Origin: Victivallales bacterium
GTDB lineage: Bacteria > Verrucomicrobiota > Lentisphaeria > Oligosphaerales > Lenti-02
Direction: 5' to 3'
Assembly (NCBI GenBank): GCA_018648945.1
Contig: JABGQJ010000042.1
Span: 1-21,150 of the forward strand
DNA: 21,150 nucleotides
Shown: in pieces, positions 1 through 7,415 of the stretch
Numbering within the stretch: position 1 is the first letter of the stretch
Layout: the number at the start of each line of letters is the position of its first letter
Made by a program: the position numbers and the translations under genes
Notes under the pieces: generated by a model
The model's database searches: none
What the model was told of the DNA's origin: nothing
The model's input: only the letters and a program-made list of their open reading frames with translations

Positions 1-110
1 CTTGCTGTGCACTGGCGGGCTGTTCGCGTGGGATTGCGTGAGGAGGAAGAGCAGGGGGAGTAGACAGGACACGTGGCGCTCACCCACCACCAACACCCCA
101 CACCTTTGGC

Positions 111-139
111 TTGACCTTGAGTCTGCCCAAGCGTATCCT
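111..139 (+). promoter_or_regulatory. Candidate sigma70-type promoter for the small membrane protein gene
   Basis: A TTGACC box at 111-116 (five of six consensus bases) is followed after 17 bases by TATCCT at 134-139 (four of six). Transcription would begin near 146, leaving an untranslated leader of about 38 bases before the ATG at 184. Spacing and position fit a housekeeping promoter, but it was found by eye only and the host sigma factor preference is unknown. Confidence 0.4.
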
Positions 140-183
140 GTAGCCCCTTGCGTGATTCCAGGCACCTACAGGAGAGACACACG

Positions 184-480
184 ATGGCACCATCCGTCCG
201 CACCCTATGGGGCGTCACACTGGTTGTACTCACAGTTGGGCTTGTTGGCCACTTCTGGTCGGACTACATGTCGCCTGAGAGACAGCTCAACAGGGCACGA
301 GCAGAGCTTCTTGTGGCCTACGCAGCATGGAACCATGAAGTCCAACAGGTGACGGATCGGCCCTCGTCGGAGCGTGATAGGCTTGCCAAGAAGTATGGCG
401 TTGACAGGTTGATTCATGCAGTTGATGCCCTCGGCGGGGAATCAGCGCGCATCAAGGCCTTGGCACTAAGCTCCAGATGA
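184..480 (+). CDS. Small hypothetical membrane-anchored protein
   Basis: I do not recognise this 98-residue protein. Residues 6-24 form one hydrophobic segment (LWGVTLVVLTVGLVG core), so it is probably a single-pass inner-membrane protein with a short cytoplasmic N-terminus and a soluble, charged C-terminal part of about 70 residues, mostly helix-forming. I chose the ATG at 184 because a GGAGAG ribosome site at 171-176 lies seven bases upstream; an in-frame start at 148 would have no such site and would put charged residues ahead of the membrane segment. It has its own candidate promoter and is 335 bases from the next gene, so nothing ties it to the polyketide cluster. Its base composition looks less GC-rich than the genes downstream. 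Coding status is likely but function is unknown. Confidence 0.6.
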   Translation: MAPSVRTLWGVTLVVLTVGLVGHFWSDYMSPERQLNRARAELLVAYAAWNHEVQQVTDRPSSERDRLAKKYGVDRLIHAVDALGGESARIKALALSSR

Positions 481-815
481 GGTTAGTAGTCGACGTCCAG
501 ACCCCGCATCTGAGAGCCCACATACACAAGCGCGCCAGGCGTAGCTCCCCCCGCTCCCCCGGTGTTCGCTTCACTCCACGGTAGGCCGCCAGCCACACCC
601 GTTGTCACCTGCCCTGTGTCCCGGTGGTGGTTCCGGCCTTCCCCCCTGGGCGCACCGGGCATTTGCTCGGTGTGGGACGCCTGTGGGAAGGGGTGAGCGA
701 TTCCCATGGGTGTCGCGTGCCAACCAGGATGCCGCCACTTGCGATCCCACCCGAATCGTAGCATTGTTCGTTGCGCCCCGTTTCATCGGCAGGAAACCAA
801 CGGAACATCCACTCC
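481..815. other. Non-coding or unassigned stretch of 335 bases
   Basis: No + strand gene is convincing here. On the - strand an open frame at 483-764 would end two bases past the preceding stop codon, with a Gly/Ala-rich C-terminus, but it resembles no family I know. I see no clear terminator hairpin with a T-run and no good promoter for the gene at 816; the best -35-like element, TTGCGA at 739-744, lacks a well-spaced partner. Confidence 0.4.
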
Positions 816-1511
816 ATGACTCTTCTTCGCCCGATCAGTGGCAGGTTTGCTGTCTTCTTCTTGGCCAGCCTGGCGGCTTGCGCGGGGGCGGGCGCAGATG
901 GCCCGTTGGCTGCGGGGGCCACCCGCGCAGCCCTTGAACGGCTAGCCGCCGCCTGCTCCCAAGTGAAGACTCTCCAGGTTTCCTTCAGGCAGGAGAAGCA
1001 CCTTGCGATCTTCCCCAAGCCGGTCACCGCGGAAGGCAGGATCTACTACCGTCAGCCGGCCGCGATCCGTTTTGAGACCACGCGCCCCTTCCATTCCGTG
1101 GCCATCGTCAATGCCGAGCATGTCGCCAAGTACGAGCGGCAAGGCAGCTTGTGGCGCCGGCTGAAGCTCGGCAACCCGTTCGTGCTGCGGATGGTACTTG
1201 GCCAGATGGCAGCCTGGTTGCGAGGGGACTTGGGAGGCGACGACCGAGAGTTCACGATCACTGGCAGGCAGGCAGGCAAGGCAATCGTCCTGGTCATCAC
1301 TCCCAAGCAAGCGAAGTCACGCCGGGTGATCGATCACCTCGAACTGACTCTCGCGCCCGATGGGACCCGGGTTGACACGGTCCGTATCGTCGAGTCGCCG
1401 GAGAGCTTCACCATCATGCATTTCGTCGATGAGGAGCGGGACGTAGCGCTTGCCAAGGGAGCCTTCGCAACGGATCTACCGAGCCCCACGCCAGCCCGGG
1501 TGGAGCCATGA
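816..1511 (+). CDS. LolA-like outer-membrane lipoprotein carrier family protein, with a lipobox
   Basis: This 231-residue protein resembles LolA, the periplasmic chaperone that carries lipoproteins to the outer membrane; LolA-like proteins are regular members of aryl polyene clusters. Residues 57-78 show the family pattern: Phe-x-Gln-x-Lys, then a Pro-rich turn, then Gly-Arg-Ile-Tyr-Tyr, continuing to Pro-x-x-Ile-Arg-Phe-Glu at 81-87. Unlike classical LolA, the export signal ends in LAAC with Cys22, a good lipobox, so the mature protein may itself be lipid-anchored; Ala at +2 would favour the outer membrane. Cleavage by signal peptidase I a few residues later remains possible. I chose the ATG at 816, since the open frame back to TTG 771 would add polar residues ahead of the signal. 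Its stop overlaps the next ATG (ATGA), so the two genes are translationally coupled. A role in placing the pigment or its carrier in the outer membrane is inferred. Confidence 0.75.
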   Translation: MTLLRPISGRFAVFFLASLAACAGAGADGPLAAGATRAALERLAAACSQVKTLQVSFRQEKHLAIFPKPVTAEGRIYYRQPAAIRFETTRPFHSVAIVNAEHVAKYERQGSLWRRLKLGNPFVLRMVLGQMAAWLRGDLGGDDREFTITGRQAGKAIVLVITPKQAKSRRVIDHLELTLAPDGTRVDTVRIVESPESFTIMHFVDEERDVALAKGAFATDLPSPTPARVEP

Positions 1512-2197
1512 CCAAAGGCGCTGCGCTTGCTCTGATTTTCGCGTTGGGCGTTCTGACTGGGTGTGCACGGCTTCCTCGCGCCCCCGTCACCCGCCCTGCG
1601 GGGGCCTCGCCGCCATACCAGGCCCTGCTCGATGCCAGCCCCTGGGCCGGGGCCGCGCCAGTCACTATCGCTCAGCGCGGCATCCTCAAGATCCGTGGCA
1701 AGGAGTATGTGTTCATCATCTACGTTCACCAGGACCGGGAGGGCATACGCCAAGTCGTCGGCTGCTCGGAGTTTGGGGCCACCATCTTCCTGCTCCGGGG
1801 CACCCCCGGCCAGCCAGTCCGCATTGTCCGCAACGTTTCCGGCTTGCCCGAGCGCATTCTGCGCGATGGCATCTGGCACGATGCCGTGCTGGCTCTCCCA
1901 CTCCAGAAGGCCCCGCCCCTCGGCGAGACACTACCCATCCGTCGCCAGGAAGACGGGTCCCTGGTCCTGGCTCTTCCGGGCGATGGAGAACGTCTCGAAT
2001 GGGTCTACAGCCCTGACCCAGTCGCCTGCCGGGGCGCCAGGTCCGTGCTCGGAGATCGCATCTGCTGGCAGGCCAACACCGTCGGCCCTCCGCCGCCAGG
2101 CTCCCGCGTGCCACGCCGTTGGCGCATTCGCCATTTTCGCAATGTTCCCTACCAGATCCAGCTGACCCTCGACGTCGTGGGTACACCCGAGCCATGA
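1508..2197 (+). CDS. Outer-membrane lipoprotein, DUF3261-like
   Basis: This 229-residue protein starts with a textbook lipoprotein signal: Lys3, a hydrophobic core at residues 5-15, then the lipobox LTGC with Cys19 as the lipidated residue. The rest is a beta-rich soluble domain with no catalytic motif that I can see. Size, signal and place after a LolA-like gene match the DUF3261 lipoproteins found in aryl polyene loci; this assignment rests on context and general resemblance, not on a diagnostic motif. The start overlaps the preceding stop codon (ATGA), with a GGAG only two bases upstream, so translation probably depends on ribosomes arriving from the LolA-like gene. It presumably works with that protein at the outer membrane. 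The role is unknown even in studied clusters. It ends 447 bases before the polyketide genes. Confidence 0.6.
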   Translation: MTKGAALALIFALGVLTGCARLPRAPVTRPAGASPPYQALLDASPWAGAAPVTIAQRGILKIRGKEYVFIIYVHQDREGIRQVVGCSEFGATIFLLRGTPGQPVRIVRNVSGLPERILRDGIWHDAVLALPLQKAPPLGETLPIRRQEDGSLVLALPGDGERLEWVYSPDPVACRGARSVLGDRICWQANTVGPPPPGSRVPRRWRIRHFRNVPYQIQLTLDVVGTPEP

Positions 2198-2481
2198 CCG
2201 CGCCTCTCACCAATGCGCCTGATTTCGGCTCACTGATGGCCAGATCTGTACTGGCTGCGATCTTGCAATTGCTGGCTGGCTGAGTAACGTGTCGAGGGCC
2301 TCTGCAGGCAGGTTGCGGCGCGAAGGACTCGCATGCCTCGGTCCGCAAGCAGCGGGCAGGCCGGAACGGCAATGTGGGCTGCTGGGTTTCAGGCGAGAGG
2401 GAAAGCACCCCAAGCCGCGCAATGCCCTTTCTTTCAGCGAGTTGCGGACCATGCATATCGACTTCCATCCTCGTGTGTGTA

Positions 2482-2509
2482 TCGACAGTGCAGGTGGGAA
2501 AGATAGGAT
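2482..2509 (+). promoter_or_regulatory. Candidate promoter of the polyketide operon
   Basis: TCGACA at 2482-2487 (five of six -35 bases) and TAGGAT at 2504-2509 (four of six -10 bases) are 16 bases apart. A transcript from about 2516 would have a leader of about 130 bases before the ketoreductase ATG at 2645. It lies in the only large gap ahead of the operon. It was found by eye, and chance matches in a region this size are common. Confidence 0.3.
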
Positions 2510-2576
2510 TGCCCGCTGTTGGTCCCGCACCCGCGATAGTTCCAGAAGGTTGCGAAGCACCGGGCTCGCAGATTGC

Positions 2577-2592
2577 GTTTACACGCATAAAC
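2577..2592. promoter_or_regulatory. Small inverted repeat, possible operator
   Basis: GTTTA at 2577-2581 and its exact reverse complement TAAAC at 2588-2592 flank six bases, in the leader 53 bases before the ketoreductase start. It is AT-richer than its surroundings, which is why it stands out. Five-base arms can arise by chance, and no regulator gene is in the window. Confidence 0.15.
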
Positions 2593-2644
2593 GACGGGGC
2601 GGAGCGTAGCCGGATCTGAGTCTCCACCAGTACAGGATGCTACC

Positions 2645-3376
2645 ATGTCGAAGGAAGCACAAATCGCCTTGGTCACTGGTGCCAGCAAGGGCATCGGGGC
2701 GGCAATTGCTATCGAGCTTGCCGCTGCCGGCTACGACATCTGGCTTAACTACCGCTCCGATCACGATGCTGCCCAAGCCGTCGCAGCCAGGATCGAGGAA
2801 CTGGGCCAGCAGTCGCTCCTGGTTCCCTTCGATGTCGCCGACGAGCAGGCTGCCGCCGAGGCCCTTGAGCCACTTCTTGCAGAGGCCGCCCCGGGTGTGG
2901 TTATCAATAACGCCGGCTTTGCCAAGGACACTCTTCTCTTCTGGATGACAGCGGACGACTGGCACCAGGTCATGCAGGTCCATCTCGACGGCTTTTTCTA
3001 CGTCGTGCGCCTCGTCCTTCCCCACATGCTGGGCAAGCGGCAGGGCCGGATCATCAACATTGTCTCCACCTCCGGTGAGACGGGCATGCCCGGTCAGGTA
3101 AACTACTCCGCCGCCAAGGCTGGCCTGATCGGTGCCACCAAGGCCCTTGCCCGCGAGGTGGCCCGCCGGAACGTCCTGGTCAATGCCGTCTCGCCCGGCT
3201 TCATCGAGACCGCCATGACCGCCGATGTCGATCCCAAGAAGGTCCTGCCGATGATTCCCATCAATCGCCTCGGCAAGGTCGAGGAGGTCGCTGGGGTCGT
3301 CCGTTTCCTCTGTTCCGATGCCGCCTCGTATATTACGGGCCAGGTCATTGGCGTCAACGGCGGCAGCTACATGTGA
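2645..3376 (+). CDS. 3-ketoacyl-ACP reductase, FabG-like SDR
   Basis: This 243-residue short-chain dehydrogenase should reduce the beta-keto group on the ACP-bound chain with NADPH after each extension, giving the hydroxyacyl substrate of the dehydratases. The cofactor loop TGASKGIG is at residues 11-18 and the NNAG motif at 88-91. The catalytic residues are Ser141, Tyr154 and Lys158 (YSAAK), with the 13-residue Ser-Tyr spacing of E. coli FabG. The C-terminal Gly-Gly-Ser-Tyr-Met ending and the length are normal for FabG. The ATG at 2645 has AGGA at 2634-2637 at a good distance. It is the first gene of the long operon. Its setting next to a ketosynthase and away from fabD/fabH makes a dedicated polyene ketoreductase (ApeQ-like) more likely than the housekeeping enzyme. 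It acts in the cytoplasm. Confidence 0.9.
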   Translation: MSKEAQIALVTGASKGIGAAIAIELAAAGYDIWLNYRSDHDAAQAVAARIEELGQQSLLVPFDVADEQAAAEALEPLLAEAAPGVVINNAGFAKDTLLFWMTADDWHQVMQVHLDGFFYVVRLVLPHMLGKRQGRIINIVSTSGETGMPGQVNYSAAKAGLIGATKALAREVARRNVLVNAVSPGFIETAMTADVDPKKVLPMIPINRLGKVEEVAGVVRFLCSDAASYITGQVIGVNGGSYM

Positions 3377-3474
3377 GCCGCGTGCCTGACTGCCTGTGCC
3401 CCGGCGCCCTGCAGAGAGTCGATTCCATCGTCCCCCCACACAATACGCCATTCCGAGGATCCAGAGCTTTGGCT

Positions 3475-4695
3475 ATGCATCGCGTCGCAATAACAGGAGT
3501 GGGCAGCGTCTCATGCCTGGGAAATGATGTGCCCACGGTCGGTCAGGCCCTGTATGACGGGGCCTCGGGCGTTGTTCTCGATCCGGAGCGGGTTGCGCTT
3601 GGCTTCCGCAGTCCATTGACCGGTATGGTCCGCGGCTTCGATCCCAAGGCGCATCTCTCCCGCAAGGAGCGGAAGACGATGACGGACTTTGGGCTACAGG
3701 CCTATGTCTCGGCGATGGAGGCGATCACCATGGCCGGCCTTGAGCCAGCGGACCTGCGGAACCCACGGGTGGGGCTCGTCTACGGTGCCGACTCCAGCTG
3801 CCAGGCCGCCATCGAGCAGGCCAACCTGACTCGCGAGGCGGAATCCACCCGCAACATCACCAGTGGGTGCGTCTTCCGCGCCATGACCTCCAACGTGACC
3901 ATGAACCTGAATGCCCTGCTGGGCACGCAGGGGGCCTGCTGGAGCCTCGGCTCTGCCTGTAGCAGCGGCGGCCACGCGGTCGGCCAGGCGGCCGACCTGA
4001 TCGCGCTCGGTCGTCAGGATCGGGTCATCTGCGGCGGGGCGCAGGAGATCAACTGGGAATCGATGTGCAGCTTCGATGCAATCAACGCCTTCTCCACCCG
4101 GATCGATGCCCCGGCCGAGGCATCGCGCCCCTTCGATGCCGACCGAGACGGCCTCGTGCCGAGCGGCGGGGCCGCCAGCATTCTGCTTGAGCGATACGAT
4201 CTGGCTCAGAGCCGGGGTGCCACAATTCTCGGGGAGATTCGTGGCTATGGCTTCTCCTCCGACGGTGAGAGGCTATCGGTCCCGAGCATTGGCGGCCTCC
4301 AGCGGGCGATGGAAATGGCCCTTGAGCAGGCGAGCTGGGTGCCCGACCAGATCGACTGCATCTGCGCCCACGCCACTTCCACCCCCCAGGGCGACGCCAG
4401 CGAGGCGGCCAACATCGGTCGCGTCTTCCAGGACCACCGGCCATGGGTCACAGCGCTCAAGTCAATGACCGGGCATGAGCTCTGGATGACCGGCGCATCC
4501 GGGGTCGTCTACTGCACGATCATGGCCCAGCGCGGCTTCATTGCCCGCACCCGCAACTTCAGTCGTCCCGGCCCAGCCTGTGAGGACCTGAGGATCACCG
4601 TTGCCAGGGTCGAGGCCCCCCCAACGCGTGTCCTCGCCAACTCGGCGGGCTTCGGTGGTACCAATAGCTGCCTGGCCCTCCACTTCGCGCGCTGA
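3475..4695 (+). CDS. Beta-ketoacyl-ACP synthase 1 (KS1), FabB/FabF-type
   Basis: This 406-residue condensing enzyme has an intact Cys-His-His active site: Cys162 in SACSSG, His299 in AHATST and His334 in MTGHE, with Lys329 just before the last. The closing NSAGFGGTN loop is at 389-397. It would extend the ACP-bound chain by decarboxylating malonyl-ACP. The segment after His334 reads ELWMTGASG rather than the LLGAAG of FabF. From memory, this variant is typical of ketosynthases in aryl polyene and flexirubin loci. I place the start at ATG 3475, because family members begin a few residues before the VAITGVG strand; TTG 3469, nine bases after a GAGGA, is a close alternative. The frame is open back to GTG 3373, which overlaps the ketoreductase stop codon, but the extra 34 residues look unlike a ketosynthase. 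Confidence 0.9.
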   Translation: MHRVAITGVGSVSCLGNDVPTVGQALYDGASGVVLDPERVALGFRSPLTGMVRGFDPKAHLSRKERKTMTDFGLQAYVSAMEAITMAGLEPADLRNPRVGLVYGADSSCQAAIEQANLTREAESTRNITSGCVFRAMTSNVTMNLNALLGTQGACWSLGSACSSGGHAVGQAADLIALGRQDRVICGGAQEINWESMCSFDAINAFSTRIDAPAEASRPFDADRDGLVPSGGAASILLERYDLAQSRGATILGEIRGYGFSSDGERLSVPSIGGLQRAMEMALEQASWVPDQIDCICAHATSTPQGDASEAANIGRVFQDHRPWVTALKSMTGHELWMTGASGVVYCTIMAQRGFIARTRNFSRPGPACEDLRITVARVEAPPTRVLANSAGFGGTNSCLALHFAR

Positions 4696-4728
4696 CACCA
4701 CGGCTCGGTCCCTGAACCGAAGGACAAC

Positions 4729-6183
4729 ATGGCGGACTACACGATTGTCGGTGCTGGGGTTTCCGGGCTTTCCCTGGCTGTGTTGCTGGCCGAGGAAGGC
4801 CATCGCGTCACGTTGCTCGAACAGGGTGCCACGGCTTCCCCGACCCTCCATGGTTTCTGTCGCCAGGGCGTCTACTTCGACACGGGGGTCCACTATCTGG
4901 GCGCCGTCGGCAAGGACGGCTTACTGCGCCGCCTGCTGGATCGCCTGGGAATCGGCGAGCCCCTGCGCTTCTGGCCGATGGGGCCCTGCTTCGATACCTA
5001 TCGGGCAGTGGGTGAACGGGAGCTGTGCGTATACTACCGGGCCGGGCGGGATGCGTTCGAAGAGGGCTTGGGGGAGGCCTTCCCCTGCGAGACACGGGCA
5101 ATTCGCAGGTTCTGCACCATGGCTTGCGAGGCCTTCCCCGAGCTGGCCGAGAAGCTGCTCGCGGAGCCCAATTCCCTGGCCAACATGGTCGGCTTGGTCG
5201 GTCCCCCAACCTTGTCCGACTATCTGCGCGAACTGACCGACAACGTCGATCTGCGCCGTGTTCTCAGCGCCCACACCGTTCTCCATGGGACGCCGCCGGA
5301 CCAGGTGCCGCTGAACTTCCATGCCATGGTGGCAGGTTCGTTTATGGAATCTGCCCACTATGTTGAGGGTGGCGGTCGCGCGATTGTCAACGCCTTCTGC
5401 GCCCGCTTGGAGCAGCTCGGGGTGACCCTCCGCTGCCGGTCGCGCGTCACTGGCTTAGATCTGAGTGCCGCCGGGGCCATGCGAGGTCTTCGCCTGGCCG
5501 ACGGGTCACGGATCGAGACCACGCGCTGTATCGCCACCGTGCATCCGCGTCTGCTCTTGGACTGGGTGCCCGAATCCGCGTTGGGGCACTCTTTCGCGCG
5601 GCGCCAGAGGCGCATGCAGGACAGTGCCTGCGCGCATGTGGTCTATGGCATTGCGCCCGCTGGTCTGCCCGCGCTCCGCGGTCGCAACCTCATCCTCGAT
5701 CCCCAACCGGAAGCCGGCCTGGCCTGGCAGTGGCCGTGCTTCCTCGCCGCAGGCCAGGTGCCCGATGCCGATCCCGTTGCCTTCTCCCTCATCCTGGCTG
5801 CCGACGGCAAAGAGACGCTTGCCCAACCCGGCTCCGCTATTGACTACCGGTCGGAAGGCTATAGGGTTGCCAAGGACGAGGCAATGCGCCGTGCCGAGGC
5901 CTTCCTGCGCGAGCATTGCCAAGACGAGCTTGGTACCTTTTCGCTGGTCGAGGGAGCTACGGCGTTGACCTTCAGATACTACACGAACAGCCCCAACGGG
6001 GGCCTCTACGGCATCCGCCACACCACCAAGGCCTGGGGCCACGCGCCGACCACGGGCATTGATGGGTTGTTCCTCTCCGGTCAGGCCGTCATGGCTCCCG
6101 GTGTGCTCGGCGCTGCCATGGCCGCCTTCGTCACCTGTGGCAGGATGCCCGGCTGTGGAGTCAGCCCCCGGATCCAGAGGTAG
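4729..6183 (+). CDS. FAD-dependent oxidoreductase, RetSat/CrtISO/CrtI-like
   Basis: This 484-residue flavoprotein belongs to the phytoene-dehydrogenase-like family. The FAD-binding fold starts at residue 5 with GAGVSG (8-13) and ends its second strand at Glu31. FDTGVHYLG at 50-58 resembles the equivalent stretch of retinol saturase and carotenoid isomerase more than that of bacterial phytoene desaturases. The C-terminal FAD motif GLFLSGQ begins at 446, followed by the GVLGAAMAA helix. Family members desaturate, saturate or isomerise long conjugated or poly-isoprenoid chains. No other carotenoid gene is nearby, so the likely substrate is the polyene made by this cluster; whether it adds, removes or isomerises double bonds cannot be read from sequence. 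AGGA lies four bases before the ATG. The gene ends two bases before KS2. It is not a core member of standard aryl polyene clusters. Confidence 0.8.
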   Translation: MADYTIVGAGVSGLSLAVLLAEEGHRVTLLEQGATASPTLHGFCRQGVYFDTGVHYLGAVGKDGLLRRLLDRLGIGEPLRFWPMGPCFDTYRAVGERELCVYYRAGRDAFEEGLGEAFPCETRAIRRFCTMACEAFPELAEKLLAEPNSLANMVGLVGPPTLSDYLRELTDNVDLRRVLSAHTVLHGTPPDQVPLNFHAMVAGSFMESAHYVEGGGRAIVNAFCARLEQLGVTLRCRSRVTGLDLSAAGAMRGLRLADGSRIETTRCIATVHPRLLLDWVPESALGHSFARRQRRMQDSACAHVVYGIAPAGLPALRGRNLILDPQPEAGLAWQWPCFLAAGQVPDADPVAFSLILAADGKETLAQPGSAIDYRSEGYRVAKDEAMRRAEAFLREHCQDELGTFSLVEGATALTFRYYTNSPNGGLYGIRHTTKAWGHAPTTGIDGLFLSGQAVMAPGVLGAAMAAFVTCGRMPGCGVSPRIQR

Positions 6184-6185
6184 CC

Positions 6186-7415
6186 ATGCCCCGTCGCGTT
6201 GTCATTACCGGTGTCGGGGCCCTGTCCCCCTACGGCCATGGAGTCGATGTTCTCGTCGAGGGGCTCTGGGCCAACCGCAGCGCGGTCAGCCATCAACCGG
6301 GCCTGGGTGAGATTCCCGGCCTCCGCTGCCATGTTGCCGCCAGGGTGCCGGCAGTTGATATCATGGGCATTCCCCGCAAGGCCCGTCGCTACATGTCGGT
6401 CATGTCGGGGTTTGCCACGCTCGCGGCCCAAGAGGCGGTTGCGGGTGCTCGGCTTGACCCCGCCCAGTGCCAGGATGGGCAGACGGGGGTCTGTATTGGC
6501 TCCACCACCGGCAGCACCCTCGAGACCGAGAAGTTCTTCCGCGAGTACCTGGTCAACCCCGACCTGTCCCGGCTCAAGTCGACCCATTTCTTCAAGATCA
6601 TGAATCACAGCTGCGCGGCCAATGTGGCGCTGGCCCTCGGCATTCGCGGCTACCAGCTGGCCCCGTCTGCCGCCTGCGCGACCGGTACGGTTGCCATCGG
6701 CCTTGGCTACGACACGATCGCCAATGGCCGCCAGCTCCGCATGCTTTGCGGGGGCGCGGATGAGTACCACCCTCTGAGCTCGGCCGTTTTCGATGTGATG
6801 AACGCGGCCTCGGTCGGCTACAACGACCGCCCCACCAGCACGCCCCGCCCCTTCGACCGCAACCGCGACGGTGTCGTCTGTGCCGAGGGTGCCGGCGTCC
6901 TGCTCCTCGAAGACCTCGAGGAAGCGCGCCGCCGCAACGCTCCCATTCTCGGTGAGATTGTCGCCTACGCCAGCAACACCGACTGCGGCAGTATTGCCAA
7001 TCCCGATCCCTGCATCATCCGGGACTGCCTCCTCCGTGCGCTGCACCTGGCTGACCTCTCGCCGGAACAGATCCATCTGGTCAATGCGCACGCCACTGGC
7101 ACCCACGAGGGGGACATCGCCGAAGGCCAGGCCATCAACATGGTCTTCGGTGACCGCGTACCGGTCCAGTCGCTCAAGGGCCACCTGGGCCACACCATGG
7201 CCGCCAGTGGCGCCCTTGAGCTGATCGGTGCCCTGCACATGATCCAGCAGGACTGCCTGCTCCCCACTCTCAATCTCGATGACCCCGACCCAGCCTGCGG
7301 ATCGCTCAACCTGATCCGCGAGACCACCAAGGCACATCTGGACTGTGTTCTCAAGAACAGCTTTGCCCTGGGCGGAGTCAACACAGCCGTTATTGTCAGG
7401 AGACATTCTGAATGA
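6186..7415 (+). CDS. Beta-ketoacyl-ACP synthase 2 (KS2), FabF-type with altered gate loop
   Basis: This 409-residue ketosynthase keeps the catalytic Cys164 (SAACATG), His302 (NAHATGT), Lys331 and His336 (KGHLGHTMAASG), so it should be active in decarboxylative condensation. The C-terminal loop is NSFALGGVN (391-399) instead of NSFGFGGTN: the gatekeeper Phe of FabF, which senses the acylated cysteine and controls malonyl entry, is replaced by Leu395, and the glycine before it by Ala394. This could change chain-length or substrate control. The ATG at 6186 follows AGAGG at 6176-6180 and lies two bases past the flavoprotein stop. Its stop codon overlaps the ACP start (ATGA). Partner choice among KS1, KS3 and the short KS-like protein is not visible from sequence. 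Confidence 0.9.
   Translation: MPRRVVITGVGALSPYGHGVDVLVEGLWANRSAVSHQPGLGEIPGLRCHVAARVPAVDIMGIPRKARRYMSVMSGFATLAAQEAVAGARLDPAQCQDGQTGVCIGSTTGSTLETEKFFREYLVNPDLSRLKSTHFFKIMNHSCAANVALALGIRGYQLAPSAACATGTVAIGLGYDTIANGRQLRMLCGGADEYHPLSSAVFDVMNAASVGYNDRPTSTPRPFDRNRDGVVCAEGAGVLLLEDLEEARRRNAPILGEIVAYASNTDCGSIANPDPCIIRDCLLRALHLADLSPEQIHLVNAHATGTHEGDIAEGQAINMVFGDRVPVQSLKGHLGHTMAASGALELIGALHMIQQDCLLPTLNLDDPDPACGSLNLIRETTKAHLDCVLKNSFALGGVNTAVIVRRHSE

Larger units (their letters stand above)
2198..2644. other. Intergenic gap before the polyketide operon
   Basis: These 447 bases separate the lipoprotein pair from the polyketide genes, by far the largest gap after position 816. Short open frames exist (for example 2289-2609 and 2374-2619 on +) but show neither a ribosome site nor a recognisable family. 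The stretch contains a candidate promoter (2482-2509), a small inverted repeat (2577-2592) and several weak GC-rich hairpins, such as GCCAG/CTGGC at 2239-2255, none followed by a T-run. It most likely carries the promoter and control region for the long operon. Confidence 0.5.

Noticed and set aside
1..63. Open frame running in from the left edge to a TAG at 61-63, with a Glu-rich end
   Set aside because: Only 20 residues are visible and an overlapping frame is also open. It could be the tail of an upstream gene but cannot be supported.
483..764. Minus-strand open frame of 93 residues ending two bases from the small membrane protein gene
   Set aside because: No ribosome site, no recognisable family, and strong GC-driven openness in several frames. 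The Gly/Ala-rich end is suggestive but not enough.
1263..1278. Four tandem GGCA units inside the LolA-like gene as a phase-variation repeat
   Set aside because: Four copies are too few to expect slippage, and the frame is intact; probably chance.
2239..2255. GCCAG/CTGGC hairpin shortly after the lipoprotein gene as a terminator
   Set aside because: Five-base stem without a following T-run; similar weak hairpins are frequent in this GC-rich sequence.
2289..2619. Short + strand open frames in the gap before the ketoreductase
   Set aside because: No ribosome site, no family resemblance, and composition unlike the real genes in the window.
6081..7406. Minus-strand open frame of 441 residues opposite KS2
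   Set aside because: KS2 has every ketosynthase motif on the + strand; the minus frame is an artefact of codon bias.
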